From assembly GCA_943787175.1 (NCBI GenBank), contig CALSLK010000005.1:186001-250000 (forward strand): 64,000 nucleotides of DNA, in the 5' to 3' direction. How positions within the stretch are numbered: the first letter of the stretch is position 1; every line of letters starts with the position of its first letter. The DNA comes from an uncultured Alphaproteobacteria bacterium. GTDB lineage: Bacteria > Pseudomonadota > Alphaproteobacteria > SP197. This document shows positions 28,901 through 36,451 of this stretch, piece by piece. Made by a program: the position numbers and the translations under genes. Under the pieces are notes generated by a model. It saw nothing but the letters and a program-made list of their open reading frames with translations. It was not told where the DNA came from and made no database searches.

Positions 28901-31900
28901 AGCGATGATGGCGTGGGCAACGTGCTCATCTCATATGGATCGGACTCCATCCGCCTTCTTGGCGTGACGACCGGCGACCTCACAGAAGCCAACTTTTTCG
29001 CCGTTCATGAAACCCTGACTGGTGGCCCCGGCAACGACACGATCGACGGCAGGGACGGCAACGACCTGATCGACGGCCTGGGCGGTGATGATACACTCTA
29101 TGGTGGCCGCGGGAGTGACACCTTACGCGGCGGTGACGGCAATGATCGCTTGGATGGTGGCGCGGGCAACGACATCTTCGATGGCGGGAGCGGCAGCGAT
29201 ATCTTTGTCGTTTCGGGCGGCGGTGACGACACGGTCAGCGGTTTCACCATTGGTACTGACAAGCTGGACATCGGTCCGGCGGGAGAAATCATCTCGTTTG
29301 TCGACCTGATTGCCAACCACGCAGCGAATGACGGTCTGGGCAACGTGCTTCTTGATCTTGATGGTGGCTCAGCCCTGCTTGTCGGGGTTGAGATTGCTGA
29401 CCTATCCGCCGGCGATTTCCTTCAGGACGGTGATCCCATCCCTGCCGTGAGCCCACCCAACACGATTACAGGAACCACCGGAGATGACACACTTTCAGGT
29501 GATGTACTCGGCGATGTGATTCTGGGTCTTGGCGGCAATGACATCCTGGCCGGCAACGGCGGTGATGACACCATCCAGGGCGGCGCAGATGATGACGTCC
29601 TGGCCGGCGGTCCTGGGAACGACACGCTTGATGGCGGCAGCGGCGACGACGCGCTCCTCGGCAGAGACGGTGATGACGTGCTGCTGGGGCAAGCTGGTGA
29701 AGACTTGCTGAACGGTGGTACCGGGCACGACTTACTCCGCGGCGGCGAGGGTAATGATTATCTGTTGGGAGGGGCAGGCAACGACACCCTTTCTGGAGGT
29801 GCCGATGGTGACATTTTCGTGCTGGGCGACGGCAACGACACGATCACGGACTTCACCGCCGGCACCGACAAAATCGATATCACGAGCATCCCGGGTATTA
29901 AGGGCTTCAGCGACTTCATAGCCGATTTCGCCAGCGACGATGGCAACGGCAATATGACATTGGATCTGGGCGCTCACAGCACGCACCTGACCGCTGTCGA
30001 AATCGCCGACCTCTCTCACAACGATTTTCTGTATCATGGCGCCCCCCTCAGTGAAGACTCCCTGTTTGACAGTACCGTCTCGGGCACCTCGGCAAGCGAG
30101 ACCCTTACGGGTACGGCCGACGCAGACCTTATTGAGGGCCTGGCCGGTGCCGATCTTCTGCAGGGCCTTGCAGGCGATGAACTTCTAGCGGGCGGAGCCG
30201 ATGACGATCGTCACTATGGCAGCCAAGGCAACGACACAGTTCAGGGCGGAACCGGCAACGACATGCTCTCGGGTGGTGCTGGCGACGACCTCCTCTCCGG
30301 CGGTGATGGAGACGACCGCCTGCGCATCGGGTTGGGTGCGGACAGTTTGTCGGGTGGGGAGGGTAACGACACGTTCGAGGTCGACATACTTGTTACCAAC
30401 GGTGTCAATTCTCTCGATGGCGGGGCGGGCTTCGATACGCTTCACATCGACGGTACGAACGGCGGGGGCACGGTCACCATAGCTGGAACCACCATCACCT
30501 CGCCCGGCACCACCATCACAACCCAGGGCCTGGAACAGATCGTTTTCGACGGTGGCGACGGAAACGGCACTATCGTTGATGACGTTGTCGATGCCACAGC
30601 AAGCGACTTTGCCGTCACTCTGGTCGGTGGGCGCGGATCCAACATTCTGTCTGGCGGCAGCGGCAACGATTCGATCACGACCCACGGGGATGGAAACAGC
30701 CTGTCGGGCGGTGGCGGCGACGACTATCTCGCCCTCATCAACAGGTACGGCAGAGACAATTATCTTTCCGGCGGCAACGGTAACGACACCCTGATCGGAG
30801 GGAGCAACGGCGATACCATGCTGGGCGGCGCTGGTGACGACACGATCATCAGTGGTGGTGGGGCCAACGATGAGATCAGCGGCGGCAGCGGCGACGACGT
30901 CCTCGTTATCGGCGCTTCGCGCAGCACGATGTCAGGCGGTGAAGGCAGCGACGTCTTTGCCTTGTACAGAGACCAGTCTTCCTCGCTGGTCGACGCTACC
31001 ATCACCGATTTCAATGCGGGCGTGGACGTCCTCAACGTTGGAGGCGCACGTGATATCACGAGCTTTGCGGACTTCTTTGCCGGTCATGCGGCCAATGACG
31101 GAAACGGGAACCTCGTCATCACGTTTAATCCCGGAACCTTCGGATTAGACACCGTCACATTGCCCGGCGTTTCAAGGGAAGATCTGGGCGCGGGCAATCT
31201 CGACTTTTCCCTCCTTGACGCGCTGCCCATAGCTTTCGGAACTGCGGGGGATGATGTCTTGGCTGGTGGCGAAGGGGCCAACACACTGCATGGCCTTGAC
31301 GGCGACGACACCTTGTTGGGCAACAGCGGCGACGATTCACTGGTTGGCGGCAACGACGATGACCTCCTCAACGGAGGCGCGGGCCAGGACCGTCTGGACG
31401 GCGGCAGCAACAACGACACGGTTATCGGCGGTGCGGGCGATGATTTTCTCATCGGTAATAACGGCGATGACACCCTCGATGGCGGTGCCGGCAACGACAT
31501 TTTGAGGGCAGGTGGCCATTCGGACACCCTTCTTGGTGGTGAAGGAGACGACCATCTGTTTGGCTTAGGCGCCAATGACACGCTCATCGGCGGCAATGGC
31601 AACGACACGCTTGCGGGCGGAAACGGCGACGACGTCATGACGGGCGGCGCTGGCAACGACCTGTTTGCTATCGGCGCCAATGACGGTGACGATACGATCA
31701 CCGATTTCACGCCGGGCACTGATGTTCTCGATCTTGGCATGGTTAGCGAAATCACCAGCTTTGCCGACCTCATTGCCAGCCATGCCGTCAATGACGGCTC
31801 CGGCAATCTGACCATCACCTATGGTGCCAACACTGTTTTTCTCCAAGGCGTGGCGATCGGCGATCTTTCGGCGAGCGACATTTCCACCATTCCACTCGCC

Positions 31901-32626
31901 GACGTCACAATTTCTGGCTCCAACACCCGCGAGACGCTGATCGGCGGGCAGGGCGACGATCGTATTAGTGGAGGTGGCGGTAACGTCGGGGGTGACAACC
32001 TGTTCGGCGGGGGTGGCGATGACACAATCTTCGGTGGCGGGACGGGCCAGTTCTACATTTCAGCCGGCAACACCATTCACGGTGAGGACGGCAACGACTA
32101 TCTCAGTGGCGCTGGGGGCAATGACAGTCTGTTTGGTGGCAACGGCGATGACGTAATCTGGAGCTCTGGCGGAGACAATCTCGTTTACGGAGGTTCCGGT
32201 GTCGACACCGTGACATCATCGCGTGGTCACGACACCATCTTCGGCGGCGATGGCGATGACTTCCTGAGTTCGGTTGACGGACATGACAGCATGTCCGGGG
32301 GAGCCGGTGATGATTCGATTTTCTCCGGCTCCAACAACGACATGGTTTCCGGTGGGGCAGGCGATGATGTTCTGGAAGGCGGCAATCACGACGATGTTTT
32401 CATTTTTGGCGATGGCGACGGGGACGATGTGATTGTCGATTTCGGATATGGCAGCGATCGGCTGGATCTTCGAGGCGTCAGCGCAATCGGTGATTTTGCC
32501 GATCTCACCAACAACCACATCACAACCGACGCCTCCGGCAATGTTCTCATCGAACACGATGTCGGCTCCATCCTTCTGATCGGCGTCTCAACCGGCGATC
32601 TCAACTCGGGCGACTTCATTTTCTGA
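25994..32626 (+). CDS. Giant RTX subtilisin-like serine protease
   Basis: A 2210-residue protein, the largest gene here. Residues about 20-370 are an S8 subtilase with D61 (VVVVDQGIQ), H102 (DDNHGTAVAG), oxyanion N213 (FAAGNLG) and nucleophile S294 (DGTSFAAP). Residues about 395-517 are a P/proprotein-convertase domain. A serralysin-C-like linker follows (ending IENAIAGDGDDIIIGNAAGN), then some 1600 residues of calcium-binding RTX nonapeptides (GGxGxDxLx). Six copies of a 75-residue DFxxGxDxLDL...GDL module interrupt the RTX part, and the last forms the C-terminus (GDFIF). There is no signal peptide, so type I secretion is expected, but no ABC/HlyD/TolC genes lie in the window. Start ATG 25994 has only a weak ribosome site. 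Confidence 0.92.
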   Translation: MAAVNTPLISARPAGVQPADATDEPLFGDQWHLSSSLGYDINVESVWADFTGAGVSVVVVDQGIQLTHPDLDANIDPINQIDSPNNDVGAGEGAPQTGDDNHGTAVAGVIAAEDNGIGVVGVAYEATLVSAYTPLIGAASEYAGLAFSGGFDISNNSWGWSPEFSNAFVDNFLLSGAPSGGDASFAQYGAVIEQTAEDGRDGLGTVHVFAAGNLGEFGDDVNLHNFQNSRHTIAVGATEEDGDVAVFSTPGAALLLSAPGVEIATTDRTGSAGYQTSSTAPLHSADYASVDGTSFAAPIVSGVTALMLEANSDLGVRDIQEIFAVSSRTIDPHESQWLTNGADWWNGGGLTWSHNYGSGLVDAHAAVRLAETWFAEDVFGTGTGTAATFNNEHSVTQSKSVNSSIPDNSAAGRSSTITIGEDFEIDQVEVHLRVSHTWVGDLTVSLTSPDGTTSMLVDRPLKSNFAPFGADSDHINFVFSSTFHWGEMSAGNWTLNVADRDASFTGTFQNWSLSLYGDNDSNDDTYLYTNEFGANFRHDNAARRTLSDGTGEDTINAAAIDRSGGEDSFINLNAGATSTIAGRALLIAAGTQIENAIAGDGDDIIIGNAAGNKLFGGRGSDRLAGLDGDDRIDGGDAGDVVNGGSGNDSLSGGNGNDIIYGLTGDDSIAGGAGNDRILGHSGNNHLDGGDDDDVIVGGSGNDSINGDSGIDIVNGLWGNDSIAGGTGRDKLTGHDGDDFIDGGDDGDVINGGSGNDSLSGGNGNDLILGYDDDDSIAGGTGSDRLAGLDGDDRIDGGDAGDVVNGGSGNDSLSGGNGNDIIYGLTGDDRIAGGAGNDRILGHSGNNHLDGGDDDDVIVGGSGNDSINGDGGADVINGLWGNDSIAGGAGEDRLMGHDGDDFIDGGDDGDVIDGGRGDDELTGGAGRDIHVFNSGDGNDQITDFEVDEDRLNLLAISDISDFSDLMANHASDDGVGNVLISYGSDSIRLLGVTTGDLTEANFFAVHETLTGGPGNDTIDGRDGNDLIDGLGGDDTLYGGRGSDTLRGGDGNDRLDGGAGNDIFDGGSGSDIFVVSGGGDDTVSGFTIGTDKLDIGPAGEIISFVDLIANHAANDGLGNVLLDLDGGSALLVGVEIADLSAGDFLQDGDPIPAVSPPNTITGTTGDDTLSGDVLGDVILGLGGNDILAGNGGDDTIQGGADDDVLAGGPGNDTLDGGSGDDALLGRDGDDVLLGQAGEDLLNGGTGHDLLRGGEGNDYLLGGAGNDTLSGGADGDIFVLGDGNDTITDFTAGTDKIDITSIPGIKGFSDFIADFASDDGNGNMTLDLGAHSTHLTAVEIADLSHNDFLYHGAPLSEDSLFDSTVSGTSASETLTGTADADLIEGLAGADLLQGLAGDELLAGGADDDRHYGSQGNDTVQGGTGNDMLSGGAGDDLLSGGDGDDRLRIGLGADSLSGGEGNDTFEVDILVTNGVNSLDGGAGFDTLHIDGTNGGGTVTIAGTTITSPGTTITTQGLEQIVFDGGDGNGTIVDDVVDATASDFAVTLVGGRGSNILSGGSGNDSITTHGDGNSLSGGGGDDYLALINRYGRDNYLSGGNGNDTLIGGSNGDTMLGGAGDDTIISGGGANDEISGGSGDDVLVIGASRSTMSGGEGSDVFALYRDQSSSLVDATITDFNAGVDVLNVGGARDITSFADFFAGHAANDGNGNLVITFNPGTFGLDTVTLPGVSREDLGAGNLDFSLLDALPIAFGTAGDDVLAGGEGANTLHGLDGDDTLLGNSGDDSLVGGNDDDLLNGGAGQDRLDGGSNNDTVIGGAGDDFLIGNNGDDTLDGGAGNDILRAGGHSDTLLGGEGDDHLFGLGANDTLIGGNGNDTLAGGNGDDVMTGGAGNDLFAIGANDGDDTITDFTPGTDVLDLGMVSEITSFADLIASHAVNDGSGNLTITYGANTVFLQGVAIGDLSASDISTIPLADVTISGSNTRETLIGGQGDDRISGGGGNVGGDNLFGGGGDDTIFGGGTGQFYISAGNTIHGEDGNDYLSGAGGNDSLFGGNGDDVIWSSGGDNLVYGGSGVDTVTSSRGHDTIFGGDGDDFLSSVDGHDSMSGGAGDDSIFSGSNNDMVSGGAGDDVLEGGNHDDVFIFGDGDGDDVIVDFGYGSDRLDLRGVSAIGDFADLTNNHITTDASGNVLIEHDVGSILLIGVSTGDLNSGDFIF
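27848..28819 (+). repeat. 486-bp tandem duplication inside the RTX region
   Basis: The segment starting GGCAGTGACAGGCTGGCGGG at 27848 recurs at 28334 (GGCAGTGACAGGTTGGCGGG), a period of 486 bases or 162 residues (18 nonapeptides). The first 300 bases of the two units are almost identical, with mostly synonymous changes. They diverge towards the end of the second unit, after about 28730. Points to a recent in-frame duplication or gene conversion. Confidence 0.85.
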
Positions 32627-32638
32627 ACCGCCCATGCC

Positions 32639-34252
32639 ATGACTGCGGTCATGGAAACCTTCGATCACATCGTTATTGGTGCCGGCTCAGCCGGCTGTGC
32701 CATTGCTTCGCGCCTGTCGGAGGATGCCTCGCGCCGCGTGCTGCTGCTGGAAGCAGGCGGGCGCGATACCAGCCAGAAGATCCACGTGCCCGGCGGCTAC
32801 TTCTGGATGATGTACGATCCGAAGTTCTCCTGGTGTTACGAAACCGAAGCGGTGCCCGGTTCCAACAACCGGCCCATGGTGTGGCCGCGCGGCAAGGTGC
32901 TGGGCGGATCGTCCTCGATCAACGGCCTGATCTACATCCGCGGCCAGCAGCAGGATTATGACCACTGGCGCCAGTTGGGGAACACGGGCTGGTCCTTTGA
33001 TGACGTCTTGCCCTTCTTCCGCAAGGCAGAAGACAACGAGCGCGGCGGTGATGATTTCCACGGCGCTGACGGCCCGCTTCAGGTCTCTGATATCCGCGGT
33101 CATCGCGCCATCTGCGAATCCCTGATCGATGCCGCGGAGGCACGCGGTATTCCACGCAACCCGGACTTCAACGGCGCAGTGCAGGAAGGCGCCGGCTACT
33201 ACCAGACCACCACCCGCAACGGCCGACGCAGCAGCGCGGCGGTGGGATATCTCAAGCGCGCCAGGAACCGGGCGAACCTGAAGATCGAGACCAGCGCCAT
33301 GACCTCGCGCATCCTGATCGAAGACGGCCGCGCCGTGGGCGTGCGTTACCTCCAGGACGGCCGCGAGATCGAAGCGCGTGCAACCGGCGATATCGTGCTC
33401 TCGGGCGGTGCCATCAACTCACCCCAGCTCCTGCAGATCTCGGGCATCGGGCCTGGCGCACTGCTCCAGAAAATCGGCGTCGACGTCATCGTCGACCTGC
33501 CCGGCGTCGGTGAAAACCTGCAGGACCATTACCAGGCTCGCCTGGTGCACCAGACCCATCCCGGCATGTCGCTCAACGAGGATGTCGCAGGCCCCCTGCG
33601 TCGTGCCCGCGTCGGCCTGGAATACATCTTGAAGCGCACCGGCCCGCTGACTGTGGCCGCAGGCCAGGTTGGCATCTTCCTGAAAACACGCCCGGAATTG
33701 GCCACACCCGACATCCAGGCACATTTCATCTGTTTCAGTGCCGATAATCCCACGGAACAAAAGCTCCACGATTACCCCGGCGTCACGTTCTCGGTCTGCC
33801 AGCTCCGGCCCGAAAGCCGCGGTCACGTGCGTGCCCGGTCATCCGATACCAATACGCGCCCGGAAATCCAGCCCAACTTTCTCGACACGCCCAACGACTG
33901 CCGCACCATGGTCGATGGCCTGAAGACTGCGCGCGAAATCGCTGGAGAAGCCGCCTATGCACAGCACGTCAAGGCAGAGACCCTGCCCGGCCCGCATGTC
34001 ACCAGCGATGAAGACCTGCTCGATTACGTGCGCGAGACCGGTGGGACGATCTATCACCCAAGCGGCACCTGCAAGATGGGCCCCGACCCCATGGCCGTGG
34101 TTGATGAACGCCTGCGTGTTCGGGGAATCGATAACCTTCGGGTCGCTGATTGTTCCATCATGCCCACGGTTGTCTCTGGCAACACCAACGCTCCGGCCAT
34201 CATGATCGGGGAGAAGTGTGCAGCGATGATCCGCGAGGACAGCCGCGCCTGA
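32639..34252 (+). CDS. GMC family FAD-dependent oxidoreductase (choline-dehydrogenase-like)
   Basis: A 537-residue GMC flavoenzyme. FAD-binding HIVIGAGSAGCAIASRLSED at the N-terminus, the GMC signature GKVLGGSSSINGLIYIRG, signature 2 SGGAINSPQLLQISGIG and the C-terminal IYHPSGTCKMG with NTNAPAIMIGEKCA are all present. The catalytic His lies in the YHPSG context. Oxidises an alcohol or polyol; close to choline/alcohol dehydrogenases in pattern but the substrate is open. The start at 32639 lies 12 bases after the RTX stop; a second ATG at 32651 is possible. Cotranscription with the RTX gene cannot be excluded. Confidence 0.92.
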   Translation: MTAVMETFDHIVIGAGSAGCAIASRLSEDASRRVLLLEAGGRDTSQKIHVPGGYFWMMYDPKFSWCYETEAVPGSNNRPMVWPRGKVLGGSSSINGLIYIRGQQQDYDHWRQLGNTGWSFDDVLPFFRKAEDNERGGDDFHGADGPLQVSDIRGHRAICESLIDAAEARGIPRNPDFNGAVQEGAGYYQTTTRNGRRSSAAVGYLKRARNRANLKIETSAMTSRILIEDGRAVGVRYLQDGREIEARATGDIVLSGGAINSPQLLQISGIGPGALLQKIGVDVIVDLPGVGENLQDHYQARLVHQTHPGMSLNEDVAGPLRRARVGLEYILKRTGPLTVAAGQVGIFLKTRPELATPDIQAHFICFSADNPTEQKLHDYPGVTFSVCQLRPESRGHVRARSSDTNTRPEIQPNFLDTPNDCRTMVDGLKTAREIAGEAAYAQHVKAETLPGPHVTSDEDLLDYVRETGGTIYHPSGTCKMGPDPMAVVDERLRVRGIDNLRVADCSIMPTVVSGNTNAPAIMIGEKCAAMIREDSRA

Positions 34253-34310
34253 ACGCAACCCTACCAACTTCCGATTGTCGATGGGCGCAACCGGCGCCAT
34301 CAATCCAAAC

Positions 34311-34438
34311 GTGTCATCCCGGCCAAGAGAGCAAAGCGAACGCGCGCCGGGATCTCGTCATGACGGGTTTCAGATGCAACGTGCGGACCGAGATCCCGGC
34401 TCTGCGGTGCACTTCGTGCGCCTTGGCCGGGATGACAC
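34311..34438. repeat. Palindromic dispersed repeat, copy 1
   Basis: A 128-base element with a perfect 17-bp outer stem (GTGTCATCCCGGCCAAG and its reverse complement at 34422-34438). An inner 12-bp stem GCCGGGATCTCG / CGAGATCCCGGC encloses TCATGACGGGTTTC...GCAACGTGCGGAC. It matches a second element at 54798-54904, including the loop. It fills most of the 200-base gap between the GMC and lipoprotein genes, which converge on it. Could fold as a long hairpin in RNA. Confidence 0.85.
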
Positions 34439-34455
34439 TCCTGTACGATAGAAAA

Positions 34456-35067
34456 CTATCCGCCGAGTTCAGCTTCCATGCGCTGGCTTTCAATCAGGGC
34501 CTGCTCGCGCGTGCGGCCATCCTCGATCTCGGCCAGCAGGGCGACACAATCCTGATTGCCAGGGTCCTTGCGGCACAATGCGCTGGCATTGGCGGCAGCG
34601 AGGGCATCGACTGCGCGGAATTCCGCATCCGCTTTCAGGATATCAAAAAAGGCATCACGCTCACCGGCATCCCCGAACCATGCCGGCGGCAGCATGACCG
34701 AGACTTCTTGGGGGTACTGGTTGACCGCGCCCGTGGAGGCATCAATCACCACGCCCACCATGCCGCCGAACAAGAGGTTACCCGCAGAGAATCCCTCGAA
34801 TCCGGCCAGTACCACGCGAGAAGCATCAAGATGACCGGCTTTGCTGCAAACCAGCCTGATCGGCGCTTCTTCCTTGGTGACTTCCACGGTTTGTGGTGTC
34901 GACAGCACGGTTGCCAAAACATTGCCGCCACGCTCGAGCACGCAGGAAGCATCCTCGGGCAGGGTCGTCACGGTGATATTCTGAGTCGTTCCTTCCAGCA
35001 CCGTCGCACAGGCGGCGATGACAAAGGCGGTTGCGGAGAGACACAGGACGGCACGCAACTTCAACAT
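34456..35067 (-). CDS. Lipoprotein of unknown function
   Basis: A 203-residue exported protein. Signal peptide with lipobox FVIAAC (Cys about residue 20). A beta-rich PEGA-like stretch follows (GTTQNITVTTLPEDASCVLERGG, then APIRLVCSKAGHLDAS), then a hydrophobic glycine-rich patch (AGNLLFGGMVGVVIDASTGA). A charged helix closes the protein (LLAEIEDGRTREQALIESQRMEAELGG). Similar to lipoproteins with a PEGA-type carbohydrate- or envelope-binding unit; no specific role is evident. A fragment of a relative lies 130 bases upstream at 35196-35306. Confidence 0.75.
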   Translation of the reverse strand: MLKLRAVLCLSATAFVIAACATVLEGTTQNITVTTLPEDASCVLERGGNVLATVLSTPQTVEVTKEEAPIRLVCSKAGHLDASRVVLAGFEGFSAGNLLFGGMVGVVIDASTGAVNQYPQEVSVMLPPAWFGDAGERDAFFDILKADAEFRAVDALAAANASALCRKDPGNQDCVALLAEIEDGRTREQALIESQRMEAELGG

Positions 35068-35195
35068 TCAAAAAACCTCGGGCTTGGATACGAACCGCCA
35101 ACCTAAAGCAAGATCGAGCACGCGTGAACCAAGCACCCCGAGATGTCGTACGGCTACCTGGAGATTTTAGTGCGCTGGAACACTCTTTGGCCTGA

Positions 35196-35306
35196 TTAGG
35201 TGCCTTCGCCCATCGGTTCAATGATCACTTCGGATCGTTGGGTTTCTATCTGGGCACGTTCCCGCTCGCGCGCAGTCTCGATTTCAGCGATCAGATCGAC
35301 GCGACG
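35196..35306 (-). pseudogene. Remnant of a duplicated lipoprotein gene (C-terminal end only)
   Basis: A frame without a usable start reads LIAEIETARERERAQIETQRSEVIIE and ends at a TAA at 35196. It matches the C-terminal helix of the adjacent lipoprotein (LLAEIEDGRTREQALIESQR), and the DNA matches at roughly two thirds of positions over about 65 bases. Upstream it runs straight into the 3' end of ackA. I read it as the tail of a lost paralogue, left after a deletion that brought ackA next to it. Confidence 0.45.
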
Positions 35307-36445
35307 CAGCCCAGAACGGCACGCGCGATGACGGCTTCCTCATCGGTCGCAATCACATGCGCACTTGGACGGGACGCACCTTTGCTGATCGTCAGGGCGT
35401 GAGCGGCATTGGCTTCTTTGTTGATCCCCAGCCCCGTCCAGGCCAGAGCATCAAGGGTGCGCGCGCGGATGATGGCCGCGTTCTCACCGATGCCACCGGC
35501 AAACACAATGGCATCCAGGCCACCGATCGCGGCCATCGCCGCCCCGATTTCCTGAACAAGCCGGTCCACGAACATGGTGACCGCCAACCCGGCAGCCTCG
35601 CTGCCATCTTCAAGCAGGATCCGCATATCCGACGATACGCCCGAAACCCCGAGCAGACCGGACTCCCGGTTGAGAACCCGGTCAACCGCTTCTAGATCCC
35701 CGTCATGGTGCCGGACCAGCCAGAGTACTGCTCCGGGATCAAGCTTGCCTGGCCGTCGCCCCATGATCAGCCCGTCCAGCGGCGTAAATCCCATGGAGGT
35801 CCAGGCCGATTGTCCGTCCACCACGCCGGCCAGGCTGCAGCCGTTACCCAAATGACAGATAACCACGCGTCGCCCCGAAATCGCCTCTGGCAGGCGGGCA
35901 ACGATGGACTGATAGGACAGACCATGAAAGCCGAAGCGCCGCAGGCCTTTGTCGGCATAGGCACGCGGCAGCGCCATGAGCTGGCGATGTTCGGGAATGG
36001 TGCGGTGAAAGGCCGTGTCGAAACAGGCAACCTGCGGCACATCGGGCAGTGCGCCAGAGACCGCATCAATCCCGGCCAGATTGTGGGGCTGATGACTGGG
36101 CGCCAGTGGTGAAAGCGCGGCGATCCCGGATCGAACGTTGCCGTCAATCACGGCCGGCTGATCGAAAGCTGTGCCGCCATGGACAACCCGGTGGCCCACA
36201 CCGCAAACATCGCCAAAGCGCGGCATAATCACATCATGGAGAAGATGCCCGATAATGCTGGCGTGGTTGCCCAATTGGGCAGGCAGGTCGCTGGAACCAC
36301 CATCATCAATCAGGCGTGGTGAAAGACCATCACCAATGTTCTCGACCTGGCCGCGATAGAGCGCATGACACGCCCTATCGAAGACCGCGAACTTGATCGA
36401 CGAAGAACCGCAGTTCAACGCCAGGATCGTGCTCTGTGTGCTCAC
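35291..36445 (-). CDS. ackA: Acetate kinase
   Basis: A 384-residue ASKHA-fold kinase that converts acetyl phosphate and ADP to acetate and ATP. Family landmarks are ALNCGSSSIKFAVF, GHRVVHGG, FDTAFHRTIPEH, RFGFHGLSYQ, HLGNGCSLAGVVDG, GVSGVSSDMR and FAGGIGENAA. The loop after LDGLIMG reads RRPGKLDPG where most acetate kinases have TRxGDxDPG, a small variation. It lies six bases downstream of tpa on the same strand, so it belongs to the taurine unit, where it would use the acetyl phosphate made by Xsc. ATG start at 36445. Confidence 0.93.
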   Translation of the reverse strand: MSTQSTILALNCGSSSIKFAVFDRACHALYRGQVENIGDGLSPRLIDDGGSSDLPAQLGNHASIIGHLLHDVIMPRFGDVCGVGHRVVHGGTAFDQPAVIDGNVRSGIAALSPLAPSHQPHNLAGIDAVSGALPDVPQVACFDTAFHRTIPEHRQLMALPRAYADKGLRRFGFHGLSYQSIVARLPEAISGRRVVICHLGNGCSLAGVVDGQSAWTSMGFTPLDGLIMGRRPGKLDPGAVLWLVRHHDGDLEAVDRVLNRESGLLGVSGVSSDMRILLEDGSEAAGLAVTMFVDRLVQEIGAAMAAIGGLDAIVFAGGIGENAAIIRARTLDALAWTGLGINKEANAAHALTISKGASRPSAHVIATDEEAVIARAVLGCVASI

Positions 36446-36451
36446 TGATCG

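Noticed and set aside
27840-32400. Regularly spaced short repeats that could be mistaken for a CRISPR array.
   Set aside because: They are 27-base codings of the nonapeptide GGxGxDxLx inside one open frame, with no spacers or cas genes.
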